This document shows positions 7,796 through 16,792 of a stretch of 64,000 bases of DNA, in pieces. Each line of letters begins with the position of its first letter. Position 1 is the stretch's first letter. Under the pieces are notes generated by a model, which had not been told where the DNA came from, searched no databases, and saw nothing but the letters and a program-made list of their open reading frames with translations. This stretch comes from Planktomarina sp. (GTDB lineage: Bacteria > Pseudomonadota > Alphaproteobacteria > Rhodobacterales > Rhodobacteraceae), in contig JAHDBC010000005.1 in NCBI GenBank assembly GCA_020630595.1, forward strand, positions 1-64,000. The letters run 5' to 3'. The position numbers and the translations under genes were made by a program.

Positions 7796-10234
7796 ATGGC
7801 CGAACTGCCAAGCCATGCCCGCGTCGTGATTGTCGGGGGCGGTGTGATGGGGGTGGGTCTGGCCTACCATCTGGCCCACGAAGGCTGGGGGGCAGATACG
7901 GTCTTGCTTGAAAAGGCCGAATTGACCAGCGGGTCAACGTGGCACGCGGCAGGCCAGATCACCCATTCCACCAGTTCATTTTCGCTGGGCAAGTGCGTGG
8001 ATTATAACATTAATCTTTACTCAGGCGCGCTGGAACGCGAAACAGGCCAGGCGGTCACCTGGCATGGGTGCGGGTCGTTCCGTTTGGCCTATACTGACGA
8101 TGAAATGGATTGGTTGCGGCATACTTTGTCTGTCGGGCGGTCATTGGGGTTCAACATTGAATTGGTGGGGCCGGACCGGATCGCGGAACTGCATCCGTTC
8201 TACAATCTTGATGGTGTTCAGGGGGCGCTTCACACCCCGGATGATGGGCATGTGGACCCCACCAATGTGACGATGGCCATGGCCGCCGGGGCGCGGCAAA
8301 AGGGGGCCACCATCGTGCGCCACTGCCGGGCGACGAACATCACACAGGCCCCGAACGGCGAATGGGTGGTGGAAACCGAAAAGGGCACAATCACCTGCGA
8401 ACATGTGGTCAATGCCGGTGGCACCTATGCGCGGCAAATGGGGGAATGGTCGGGGCTTCAACTGCCCATGACATCGATGACGCACCATTATTTTGTCACT
8501 GAACCTGTGCCTGAATTCAATGACTTACAGGCCGAACTTCCAGTGATCCGGGACGACAGGAAGGTGTCCGGTTATATTCGCATGGAACAAAAGCGCGGGT
8601 TGATCGGGATCTATGAAAAGGAAAACCCCAACAGCGTGTGGCATGACCATTGCCCGTGGGAATATGAAAACTGGCTGTTTGATGCGGATTATGACCGGAT
8701 CATGCCGTATCTGGAAGAATCGCTGAACCGCATGCCCATCTTTGCAGATTTGGGCATTCAGCGCGAAGTGCATGGCGCGATTTCCCATCCGCCCGATGGC
8801 AACCCGTTGATCGGACCTGCGCCCGGGGTGCGGAACTATTGGTGTTGCTGCGGCACGCAGATTGGCATTGGCTGGGGGCCGGGCCTGACGCGCGAACTGG
8901 CGCGGTGGATGGTGCATGGGTCAGCCGATATTTCGATGCGCGATTATGACCCCCGTCGGTTTGGCGATTACGCCACGAAAGACTGGCAGGTGATCAAGGC
9001 TGAAGAAGATTATTGCCTGCGTCACGAAATCCCGTTTCCGCATTTCAACCGGCTGGCCGGGCGGCCGATCAAACCGTCACCACTTTACAACAGGTTAAAG
9101 GCGAAAGGTGCTGTTTTCGAAGAAGTTTTTGGTCACGAACGGCCCCGTTGGTTCGCGCCAGATGGGGTGCCAGCGGTCGATCAATATTCGTTCCGCCGCA
9201 ACGCCGTGCACGACATCGTGGGCGCGGAATGCCGTGCGGTCCGCGATGCGGTTGGCATCATGGACATCAGCGCGTTTACCAAGGTCCGCGTGTCAGGCCC
9301 CGATGCTGAAACGTTGCTGGATGGTCTGGTTGCGAACCGATTGCCCCAAAAGGTTGGTGGCATTGCGCTGACCCATTTTCTGAACCGCAAAGGTCGGATT
9401 GAACTGGAAACAACCGTGGTAAAGCTGGCTGATGACAGTTTCTATCTGGTCTGTGCTGCATTCTTTGAAAACCGGTTGATGGATCATCTGGCCCAGCATC
9501 GCGGGGATGCGGACGTCCTTATCGAATGTTTGTCCACCGATTGGGCGGCAATCACATTGAACGGTCCCCGGGCGCGGGATGTTCTGGCGGCCTGTACGGA
9601 AACCGCATTGGACAATGCGCAGTGGCGCTGGCTGTCCGCGCAGCAGATCGACCTTGCAGGGCACACGGTCTGGGCGTTCCGAATGTCGTATGCCGGGGAA
9701 CTGGGCTGGGAATTCCACATGCCGCAGGGCAGCGCCCTGGCTGTTTACGATGCGCTTTGGGCTGCGGGTGAACCCCACGGGATCACCGATTATGGATCGT
9801 TCGCCATGAACAGCCTGCGCATGGAAAAGATGTTCAAAGGCGCGGGCGAGCTGACGAATGAAGTCACCCTTGCCGAAGCAGACGTGTTGCGGTTTGCCAA
9901 ACAGGACAAAGACTATCTGGGCAAGGATCTGTCGTGGAACACGGACGATATGAAATGGGTCTGTGCCTATCTGGAAATTGAACCGGATGGCGTCGAAGAC
10001 GGACATGGTGGCGAAGCAATCGTGGTGGACGGTCAAGTGGTTGGGTCCACGGCGTCGGTGGCGTTTGGTCACACGACGGGCAAAATTCTGGCGTTCGCCT
10101 ATGTCCAGCCGCACGTGAATGCGCCCGGAACCGAGGTTGAGGTGATCATCGCAGGGGCGCCCCGCAAGGGGCGGATTTTGGATGCGCCGATTTACGATCC
10201 GGCCTCAGACAGGCCGCGGGCCGATGCATCCTGA
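7796..10234 (+). CDS. GcvT-family FAD-dependent oxidoreductase (dimethylglycine/sarcosine dehydrogenase-like)
   Basis: N-terminal FAD motif RVVIVGGGVMGVGLAYHLA, STWHAAGQ, and C-terminal GcvT-like folate domain (SAFTKVRVSGPDAETLLD...MSYAGELGWEFHMP). Start chosen at MAELPS by RBS spacing. Confidence 0.92.
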   Translation: MAELPSHARVVIVGGGVMGVGLAYHLAHEGWGADTVLLEKAELTSGSTWHAAGQITHSTSSFSLGKCVDYNINLYSGALERETGQAVTWHGCGSFRLAYTDDEMDWLRHTLSVGRSLGFNIELVGPDRIAELHPFYNLDGVQGALHTPDDGHVDPTNVTMAMAAGARQKGATIVRHCRATNITQAPNGEWVVETEKGTITCEHVVNAGGTYARQMGEWSGLQLPMTSMTHHYFVTEPVPEFNDLQAELPVIRDDRKVSGYIRMEQKRGLIGIYEKENPNSVWHDHCPWEYENWLFDADYDRIMPYLEESLNRMPIFADLGIQREVHGAISHPPDGNPLIGPAPGVRNYWCCCGTQIGIGWGPGLTRELARWMVHGSADISMRDYDPRRFGDYATKDWQVIKAEEDYCLRHEIPFPHFNRLAGRPIKPSPLYNRLKAKGAVFEEVFGHERPRWFAPDGVPAVDQYSFRRNAVHDIVGAECRAVRDAVGIMDISAFTKVRVSGPDAETLLDGLVANRLPQKVGGIALTHFLNRKGRIELETTVVKLADDSFYLVCAAFFENRLMDHLAQHRGDADVLIECLSTDWAAITLNGPRARDVLAACTETALDNAQWRWLSAQQIDLAGHTVWAFRMSYAGELGWEFHMPQGSALAVYDALWAAGEPHGITDYGSFAMNSLRMEKMFKGAGELTNEVTLAEADVLRFAKQDKDYLGKDLSWNTDDMKWVCAYLEIEPDGVEDGHGGEAIVVDGQVVGSTASVAFGHTTGKILAFAYVQPHVNAPGTEVEVIIAGAPRKGRILDAPIYDPASDRPRADAS

Positions 10235-10835
10235 TTTGACCCATTTGATGGCCGCCGCCACGGCACTGCATGCCGGTCATGCCGATTTGCGGGACTTTGT
10301 CGCCATGGGCAATGATCTGGTGGATGGCGACTATCAACGCCAAGACCATCCGGCACAGGCCGTAATGTGCGCACAACACTGGCCGGATGCGCGGCCCGGT
10401 GATCCGCTGGAATTGGCAACGGCGCTGCGCGATGCCTTTGTCGCGGCGGCACCGCTGGCCCAATGGCGCTATACCTATGAAGGGTCCAAAATTGATCCCG
10501 ATTTCATCGAACGGTTCGGCTGTTATTGCATGATCGGCAGCGGTGGATTCTGGTCCAGCGCGCAATTGTCAGGCTATGTGGTCTACATGCCGCCCGGCCT
10601 GCATTATCCGTGGCACCAGCACCCGGCAGAAGAAATGTACGTGATGCTGGCAGGGTCGGCGGAATTTCATCTGCAAGGACAGCCCCCCCAAACCCTTACG
10701 GCGGGGCAGGCCGTGTTTCACCCCAGCGGGGTGCCCCATGCGACCACCACCCACGATGACCCGATGATGGCCTATGTGACTTGGCGCAATCATCTGGATA
10801 TCGTGCCTGAATGGACAGATCCGGGGCTGCGCTGA
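10224..10835 (+). CDS. dddQ: DddQ-like dimethylsulfoniopropionate (DMSP) lyase, cupin
   Basis: YPWHQHPAEEMYVMLAGSAEFHLQG...VFHPSGVPHATTTHDDPMMAYVTWRNHLD: cupin core with the His/Glu/Tyr/His set of DddQ-type DMSP lyases; overlaps the stop of the upstream gene. Confidence 0.85.
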   Translation: MHPDLTHLMAAATALHAGHADLRDFVAMGNDLVDGDYQRQDHPAQAVMCAQHWPDARPGDPLELATALRDAFVAAAPLAQWRYTYEGSKIDPDFIERFGCYCMIGSGGFWSSAQLSGYVVYMPPGLHYPWHQHPAEEMYVMLAGSAEFHLQGQPPQTLTAGQAVFHPSGVPHATTTHDDPMMAYVTWRNHLDIVPEWTDPGLR

Positions 10836-10848
10836 TGGGGGGTATGGC

Positions 10849-11955
10849 ATGAAAATCACCCGCATCCGCGTGTTTCAAACCGGCTTGCCATATGTTGATG
10901 GCTTTTATGCTTGGGGTGCGGGCAACCGAATTGACGTTGCACAGGCATCGGTTGTGGTGATCGACACAGATGCAGGCCTGCAAGGCTGCGGGGAATTCAC
11001 CCCGTGCGGCGAAAACTATATGGTTGCCCACTCCGAAGGGGTGCCTGCCTTGGCGCGTTTGGTCGCGCCGCATCTGCTGGGCCAAGATCCGCGGCAGGTG
11101 GGTTTGATTGAACGCATTATGGATGGGGTGGTTCAGGGTCATGGCTATGCCAAGGCGCCGTTTGATGCAGCCTGTTGGGATATTCTGGGCCACGCGGCTG
11201 ACCAACCTGTTTGGATGCTGTTGGGGGGCAAGCTGTGTGATGGCGCACCCATGTACCGTGTCGCGCCACAGCGGCCCGTCGATGAAACGGTCGCAGAACT
11301 GCAGCGTCACCGCGCCAGCGGATACGGGCAGTTCCAGATCAAGGTGGGCGCGGATTGGGCCGAAGATATCGACCGCATTCGCGCCACCGTGCCGCTTTTG
11401 AAGCCGGGCGAAAAGGCGATGGCGGACGCCAATCAGGGCTGGCGGGTCGACAATGCGATCCGCGTCGCCCGGGCAACAGCCGATCTGGACTATATCCTGG
11501 AACAACCCTGTCAGACGTACGAAGAATGCCAACAGGTCCGGCGGGTCGCGCAACACCCGATGAAACTGGATGAATGCGTCACAGGCATCCAAATGGCGCA
11601 ACGCATTGTTGCCGACCGGGGTGCCGAAATCTGTTGTCTGAAAATTTCGAATCTGGGCGGATTGTCAAAGGCGCGTCGGGTGCGTGATTACCTGATCGAC
11701 AACCGCATCCCCGTGGTCGCCGAAGACACGTGGGGTGGGGAAATCACATCGGCCATAGTTGCACATTTTGCAACTTCGACGCCAAAAGATTACCTTCAGA
11801 ACAGCACAGACTTGATGAATTACAACACCCGGTCCACTGGGGTGGGTGGCCCATTGGTGCGGGATGGCAAGCTGTATGCCACCGATACGCCCGGCTTGGG
11901 CGTTGTGCCTGATTTCGAAAGCCTTGGCCCCCCGATTGCGGAGTATGCCCTATGA
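10849..11955 (+). CDS. enolase superfamily protein (mandelate racemase/muconate lactonizing enzyme family; HpbD-like subgroup), paralog 1
   Basis: FQIKVGADW, MADANQGW, LEQPC, MKLDE, LKISNLGG and AEDTWGGEITSA form an MLE-like barrel with Lys on strands 2 and 6. Confidence 0.9.
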   Translation: MKITRIRVFQTGLPYVDGFYAWGAGNRIDVAQASVVVIDTDAGLQGCGEFTPCGENYMVAHSEGVPALARLVAPHLLGQDPRQVGLIERIMDGVVQGHGYAKAPFDAACWDILGHAADQPVWMLLGGKLCDGAPMYRVAPQRPVDETVAELQRHRASGYGQFQIKVGADWAEDIDRIRATVPLLKPGEKAMADANQGWRVDNAIRVARATADLDYILEQPCQTYEECQQVRRVAQHPMKLDECVTGIQMAQRIVADRGAEICCLKISNLGGLSKARRVRDYLIDNRIPVVAEDTWGGEITSAIVAHFATSTPKDYLQNSTDLMNYNTRSTGVGGPLVRDGKLYATDTPGLGVVPDFESLGPPIAEYAL

Positions 11956-13058
11956 AGATCACACGCATCACGGTTTATCACGTCGATCTGCCGCTCGAAC
12001 ATCCTTATTGGCTGTCCGGTGGGCGGCTGAAATTCGAATGTCTGGACGCCACGCTGGTCAAGCTGGAAACGGATGCCGGCTTGACCGGCTGGGGCGAAGG
12101 CACACCATGGGGGCACACTTATGTGCCCGCCCATGGCCCCGGCATTCGCGCCGGGATTGAAACCATGGCGCCGTTCGTTCTGGGCCTTGATCCGCGACGG
12201 GTTCTGGATGTGGAACGGGCGATGGATCTGGCCTTGCCCGGTCATTTGTACGCCAAAAGCCCCATCGATATGGCCTGTTGGGATATTGCCGGGCAGGCCG
12301 CAGGGGTGCCGATTGCCGATTTGATGGGGGGCGGGTCACGTACGCCGCGCGCCATTGCGTCATCGGTTGGGGCAAAGACGATCGATGACACCCGCGCCGT
12401 GATGGACCGGTACCGCCAGCGCGGGTATGTCGCCCATTCGGTGAAAATCGGTGGGGACGTGGCCCGTGATATTGCCCGCATTCGCGATGTGGAAAGCATC
12501 CGCAAACCGGGTGAGATTGTCTTGTACGACGTGAACCGGGGCTGGACCCGGCAACAGGCGCTGCGGGTGATGCGTGCGACCGAAGATCTGCACGTGATGT
12601 TCGAACAACCCTGTGAAACGCTGGATGATATTGCCGCAATTCGGCCTTTGCATGCGGCCCCGGTCAGTGTCGATGAAACGCTTGTCACGTTGCAAGACGC
12701 CGCACGGATCGCCCGCGATGGTCTGGCAGAGGTATTCGGGATCAAGCTGAACCGCGTCGGCGGTTTGACCAAAGCCGCCCGCATGCGCGACATCGCACTG
12801 GCCCATGGGATTGATATGTTCGTGATGGCCACGGGCGGGTCCGTTTTGGCCGATACCGAAGCGCTGCATTTGGCGGCCACAATCCCCGATGCCAACTGCC
12901 ATGCCGTCTGGGCCTGCCAGGATATGCTGACTGTCGATATTGCGGGGGGGCGGGGCCCGCGCAACATCGATGGGCATCTGCATCTTCCCGAAGCCCCGGG
13001 TCTGGGCGTCGCCCCAGACGAAGGCGCGTTGGGTGATCCAGTCGCGGTCTACGTATGA
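11952..13058 (+). CDS. enolase superfamily protein (mandelate racemase/MLE family), paralog 2
   Basis: HSVKIGGD, LYDVNRGW, FEQPC, VSVDE, IKLNRVGG; overlaps previous stop by 4 nt. Confidence 0.9.
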   Translation: MKITRITVYHVDLPLEHPYWLSGGRLKFECLDATLVKLETDAGLTGWGEGTPWGHTYVPAHGPGIRAGIETMAPFVLGLDPRRVLDVERAMDLALPGHLYAKSPIDMACWDIAGQAAGVPIADLMGGGSRTPRAIASSVGAKTIDDTRAVMDRYRQRGYVAHSVKIGGDVARDIARIRDVESIRKPGEIVLYDVNRGWTRQQALRVMRATEDLHVMFEQPCETLDDIAAIRPLHAAPVSVDETLVTLQDAARIARDGLAEVFGIKLNRVGGLTKAARMRDIALAHGIDMFVMATGGSVLADTEALHLAATIPDANCHAVWACQDMLTVDIAGGRGPRNIDGHLHLPEAPGLGVAPDEGALGDPVAVYV

Positions 13059-13101
13059 CCACCCGCCCCACATTCATATGCCGGAACAAAGGGCCAGCCT
13101 G

Positions 13102-14457
13102 ATGGAATTTTCAAACGAATACCCAACCCACGACCCGGAATGGGTGCAGGACATGCACGCCAATCATTACCTGCAAAGCTGGTCGAAACAGGGGTCGCGT
13201 CCGCGTGTGATCACGGGGGGGCAGGGATCATGGTTTTGGGACAGTGATGGCAAACGGTATCTGGATTTCCAGTCGCAGCTGGTGAACCTGAACCTGGGTC
13301 ACCAACACCCCAAGATCGTTCAGGCGATCAAGGATCAGGCGGACAAGCTGTGCTATATCGGCCCCGCGATGGGATCAGATGTGCGGTCTGAACTGGCCGC
13401 GTTGATGACGCAGATCACGCCGCCGAATATCACATCCACATTCTTTACAACCGGTGGGTCAGCGGCCAATGAAACCGCGATCCGGCTGGCGCGGCATTAC
13501 ACCGGGCGGCACAAGATCATTGCCCGCTATCGCAGTTACCATGGGGCCACAGGGGGCGCGCTGTCCCTGACGGGGGACCCACGCCACCACCTGACACGGG
13601 GCGATATGCCGGGCGTCGTGCGCATGCAGGATCCATACTGTTATCGGTGCCCCATGGGCCACAGCGCCCCGGCCCATTGCCCCGTGTCGCAGGGGGGGCC
13701 GCATCTGGAACAGATTTTGCAGTTCGAAAACCCACAAACCGTGGCGGCGGTGATCATCGAACCCATTGTGGGCACCAACGGCATTCTGGTGCCGCCGGAT
13801 GGATACCTGCAATCCATCCGCGACACCTGCACCAAACACGGCATCCTTTTGATTGCGGATGAAGTGATGGCAGGCTTTGGGCGCACGGGGAAATGGTTTG
13901 GGATGGATCATTGGGGGGTGGAACCCGACATGATCGCATCGGCCAAAGGCATCAATTCCGGCTATGTGCCGCTGGGCACTTTGTCTGTGTCCAAACAGCT
14001 GGCCGATTGGTTGCAGGAGTATCCTTTCCCGGGTGGGCTGACCTATGCCGGGCATCCCTTGGCCTGTGCGTCAGGCGTGGCTGCGATCCGTGCGATGATG
14101 GAAGAAGGCACATTGGACCATGCCACCAAGATGGGTGAAAAAATGCGCGCTGAACTGGCGCGTATGGCAGACCGCCACCCCTGTATCGGCGATATTCGCG
14201 GCAAGGGCATGTTCAACGGCATCGAACTGGTCAAAGACCGCGATACCCGTGAACCGCTGGTGCCCTTTGCGGCCAAGGGTGCGGATGCGAAACCCATGAC
14301 AGACATGATGGGTTTTGCGATGGATCAGGGGCTGTACCTGTCGTTCTTTTCCAATGTGATCCGCCTGACGCCGCCACTGAACATCAGCGAAGACGATATG
14401 ATGACGGGTCTGGAAATACTCGACCGGACTTTAGACATTGCGGACAAAGCACGATGA
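13102..14457 (+). CDS. class III (omega) aminotransferase, aspartate aminotransferase family protein
   Basis: PLP fold: FFTTGGSAANETAIRLAR, YRSYHGAT, LLIADEVMAGFGRTG, SAKGINSGYVPLG; Cys-rich DPYCYRCPMGHSAPAHCPV segment. Alternative start at 13078. Confidence 0.9.
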   Translation: MEFSNEYPTHDPEWVQDMHANHYLQSWSKQGSRPRVITGGQGSWFWDSDGKRYLDFQSQLVNLNLGHQHPKIVQAIKDQADKLCYIGPAMGSDVRSELAALMTQITPPNITSTFFTTGGSAANETAIRLARHYTGRHKIIARYRSYHGATGGALSLTGDPRHHLTRGDMPGVVRMQDPYCYRCPMGHSAPAHCPVSQGGPHLEQILQFENPQTVAAVIIEPIVGTNGILVPPDGYLQSIRDTCTKHGILLIADEVMAGFGRTGKWFGMDHWGVEPDMIASAKGINSGYVPLGTLSVSKQLADWLQEYPFPGGLTYAGHPLACASGVAAIRAMMEEGTLDHATKMGEKMRAELARMADRHPCIGDIRGKGMFNGIELVKDRDTREPLVPFAAKGADAKPMTDMMGFAMDQGLYLSFFSNVIRLTPPLNISEDDMMTGLEILDRTLDIADKAR

Positions 14458-15557
14458 AGATCACCGGCATCACACTTTGGGAAATCCCGCTGACCAGCCA
14501 CGCGACCTATTACATGGCGGCGGGAAAAACCTGTGACACCGTGCTGACGGTCGTGTGCCGGCTGACAACTGACACAGGGCTGCAAGGCTGGGGAGAGGTG
14601 TGCCCAATCCCGCATTACCTGCCTGCCTTTGCCAAAGGTGTGGCCCCTGCGGTTCAGGAAATGGCGCCCCTGTTGCTGGGGGCCAACCCCGTGGGGCCAG
14701 AGGCGTTGATGGATCGGCTGAACGATTGGCTGATCGGGCATGACTATGCCAAATCCATGATCGACACGGCCCTGTGGGATCTGACGGCGCAGGCGGCGGG
14801 GCTGCCGCTTTATGCGCTGTTGGGCGGGCGGGCCGTGAAAGATATGCCGCTGTATCATTCGATCACCTGCGTGGAGCCCGACGAAATGGTGCGCATGGCG
14901 CGGGATGCGTTTGATCAGGGCATGCGGCAGTTTCAGTGCAAACTGGGCGCTGACGATGATTGGCAAGCAGATGTCGAACGCCTGACCAAAGTGCGCGATG
15001 CGGTGGGGCCGGGGCCATTGGTCTATGGCGATTGGAATTGCGGCGCAGACAAGCTGACGGCGACCCGTGTGGGCCGCGCGGTGGCACATCTGGATGTGAT
15101 GCTGGAACAACCTTGCCGCACCATCGAAGACTGCGCCCATGTTCGCCAGGCCACGGGGTTGGCGATGAAACAGGATGAAACGGCGCATGACACGGCGTCG
15201 CTGCTGAAAGCGTGGCAGATGGGCTGCATGGATGCCATGGCGCTGAAGCTTTCGAAATTCGGGGGCCTGTCCAAGGCGCGACAGGCACGGGATTTGTGCC
15301 TGCATCTGGGAACGAAACTGTGCGTTGAAGATACATGGGGGTCCGACATCACGACCTGTGCGGTGCTGCATCTGGCCGCCAGCACGCCCGCCCGGGCGGT
15401 GATGAACACCTGTGATTTGTCTGGCTATGTGGGTCCGCGCCTTGACGTCGGGGCACCTGTGCGGTCAAACGGGCGCATCGCGCCGCCGGATGGTGTGGGG
15501 CTGGGCGTTTCGCCTGATTTGGATGTGTTGGGGACCCCGGTTTTGGAGCTGGCATAG
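14454..15557 (+). CDS. enolase superfamily protein (mandelate racemase/MLE family), paralog 3
   Basis: FQCKLGADD, YGDWNCG, LEQPC, MKQDE, LKLSKFGG, VEDTWGSDITTC. Confidence 0.9.
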   Translation: MKITGITLWEIPLTSHATYYMAAGKTCDTVLTVVCRLTTDTGLQGWGEVCPIPHYLPAFAKGVAPAVQEMAPLLLGANPVGPEALMDRLNDWLIGHDYAKSMIDTALWDLTAQAAGLPLYALLGGRAVKDMPLYHSITCVEPDEMVRMARDAFDQGMRQFQCKLGADDDWQADVERLTKVRDAVGPGPLVYGDWNCGADKLTATRVGRAVAHLDVMLEQPCRTIEDCAHVRQATGLAMKQDETAHDTASLLKAWQMGCMDAMALKLSKFGGLSKARQARDLCLHLGTKLCVEDTWGSDITTCAVLHLAASTPARAVMNTCDLSGYVGPRLDVGAPVRSNGRIAPPDGVGLGVSPDLDVLGTPVLELA

Positions 15558-15575
15558 CCCCAGAAAGGGGCAGTG

Positions 15576-16781
15576 ATGGATCATCCGTTTTACGCAGATG
15601 CATTAAAGGCATTTCAGGCGGGGGTCGCGGCGGCGGATCCGTATAAGGCTGTGGCAGACCACATGCCGATGTTTGAACAACCGCCCCTTGTGATCGCTGT
15701 GGGCAAGGCCGCCATTCGCATGGCCCATGCGGCCCGCGATGCGCTGGGTGGTTTTGCGGATGCGATCATCGTCACGAACCCGGAAAATGCGACCGATGTG
15801 GCGGGGGCCACGGTCTTTGCGGCCGCCCATCCCGTGCCGGATTCCATTGGCATGGCCGCCGGTCAGGCCGTGATCGATGCGTTGCAAACGGCATCCCCCG
15901 GGCGGCCTGTCTTGTGTTTGATTTCGGGCGGGGGATCTGCGCTGTTGCCCGCACCGGTTGCGCCACTGACCTTGGCCGACAAGGCCGCAGTGAACGAAGC
16001 GTTGCTGGCCAGTGGTGCAGATATCGTGACCATGAACATGGTGCGCCAGCAATTGTCTGATCTGAAAGGCGGCGGGCTTTTGCGCCATGCCCAAGGGCCA
16101 GTGACGGCGCTGATCTTAAGCGATGTGATTGGCGATGACCTGCGGGCGATCGCCTCTGGCCCGACAGTGGGCCCGATTGGGTCGCGGTCTTCTGCCCGCG
16201 AAGCTTTGCGCGCCATGGGTGTTTGGGATGGGCTGCCTGCGTCGGTGATCGGCGTGCTGAGCCAGCCTGATCTGGACACGGAATGGCCAGATGCAACCAA
16301 TGTGCTGGTGGGATCGAATGCGATCAGCGTGGCCGCCATGGCGCGGGCCTTGCCCGACGCCACGCGCCACCACGCGCCCCTAGAGGGCAACGTGACAGAG
16401 GCCGCACCGTGGGTCGCGGCTTTGCCCAGCGGCACCCATGTGTTTGGCGGCGAAACCACCGTAACACTGACAGGCACGGGCAAAGGCGGGCGCAATCAGG
16501 ATCTTGCCCTGCGCGTCGCGCTGTTGGCCGAAGCGCAGGATTGGCAGGGCCCATGGCTGTATCTGCAAGGCGGCACGGATGGGCGCGACGGCCCCACGGA
16601 TGCAGCCGGCGGGGTTGTCCACGGTGGCACCTTGGCCGCGATCCGGGCGGCTGGGGTGGATCCCTTGGCGGCCCTGAACAACAATGATGCCTATACCGCA
16701 CTCAAAGCGGGGGATGCCTTGTTGATGACAGGGGGCACGGGCACAAATGTGGCCGACATCGGGGTTTTGATCCGGGGCTAA
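15576..16781 (+). CDS. glycerate kinase type-2 / DUF4147-MOFRL family protein (TtuD-like)
   Basis: AVGKAAIRMAHAA, LCLISGGGSALLPAP, MNMVRQQLSDLKGGGLL, GGETTVTLTGTGKGGRNQDLAL, GTDGRDGPTDAAGG. Confidence 0.93.
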   Translation: MDHPFYADALKAFQAGVAAADPYKAVADHMPMFEQPPLVIAVGKAAIRMAHAARDALGGFADAIIVTNPENATDVAGATVFAAAHPVPDSIGMAAGQAVIDALQTASPGRPVLCLISGGGSALLPAPVAPLTLADKAAVNEALLASGADIVTMNMVRQQLSDLKGGGLLRHAQGPVTALILSDVIGDDLRAIASGPTVGPIGSRSSAREALRAMGVWDGLPASVIGVLSQPDLDTEWPDATNVLVGSNAISVAAMARALPDATRHHAPLEGNVTEAAPWVAALPSGTHVFGGETTVTLTGTGKGGRNQDLALRVALLAEAQDWQGPWLYLQGGTDGRDGPTDAAGGVVHGGTLAAIRAAGVDPLAALNNNDAYTALKAGDALLMTGGTGTNVADIGVLIRG

Positions 16782-16792
16782 CGCGCGCGGGG

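Noticed and set aside
10696-11601. 301-aa minus-strand ORF over dddQ and enolase paralog 1
   Set aside because: Antisense shadow; plus-strand genes are convincing and tightly packed.
14325-15371. 348-aa minus-strand ORF across aminotransferase end and enolase paralog 3
   Set aside because: Antisense shadow of a well-supported enolase gene; no domain signal.
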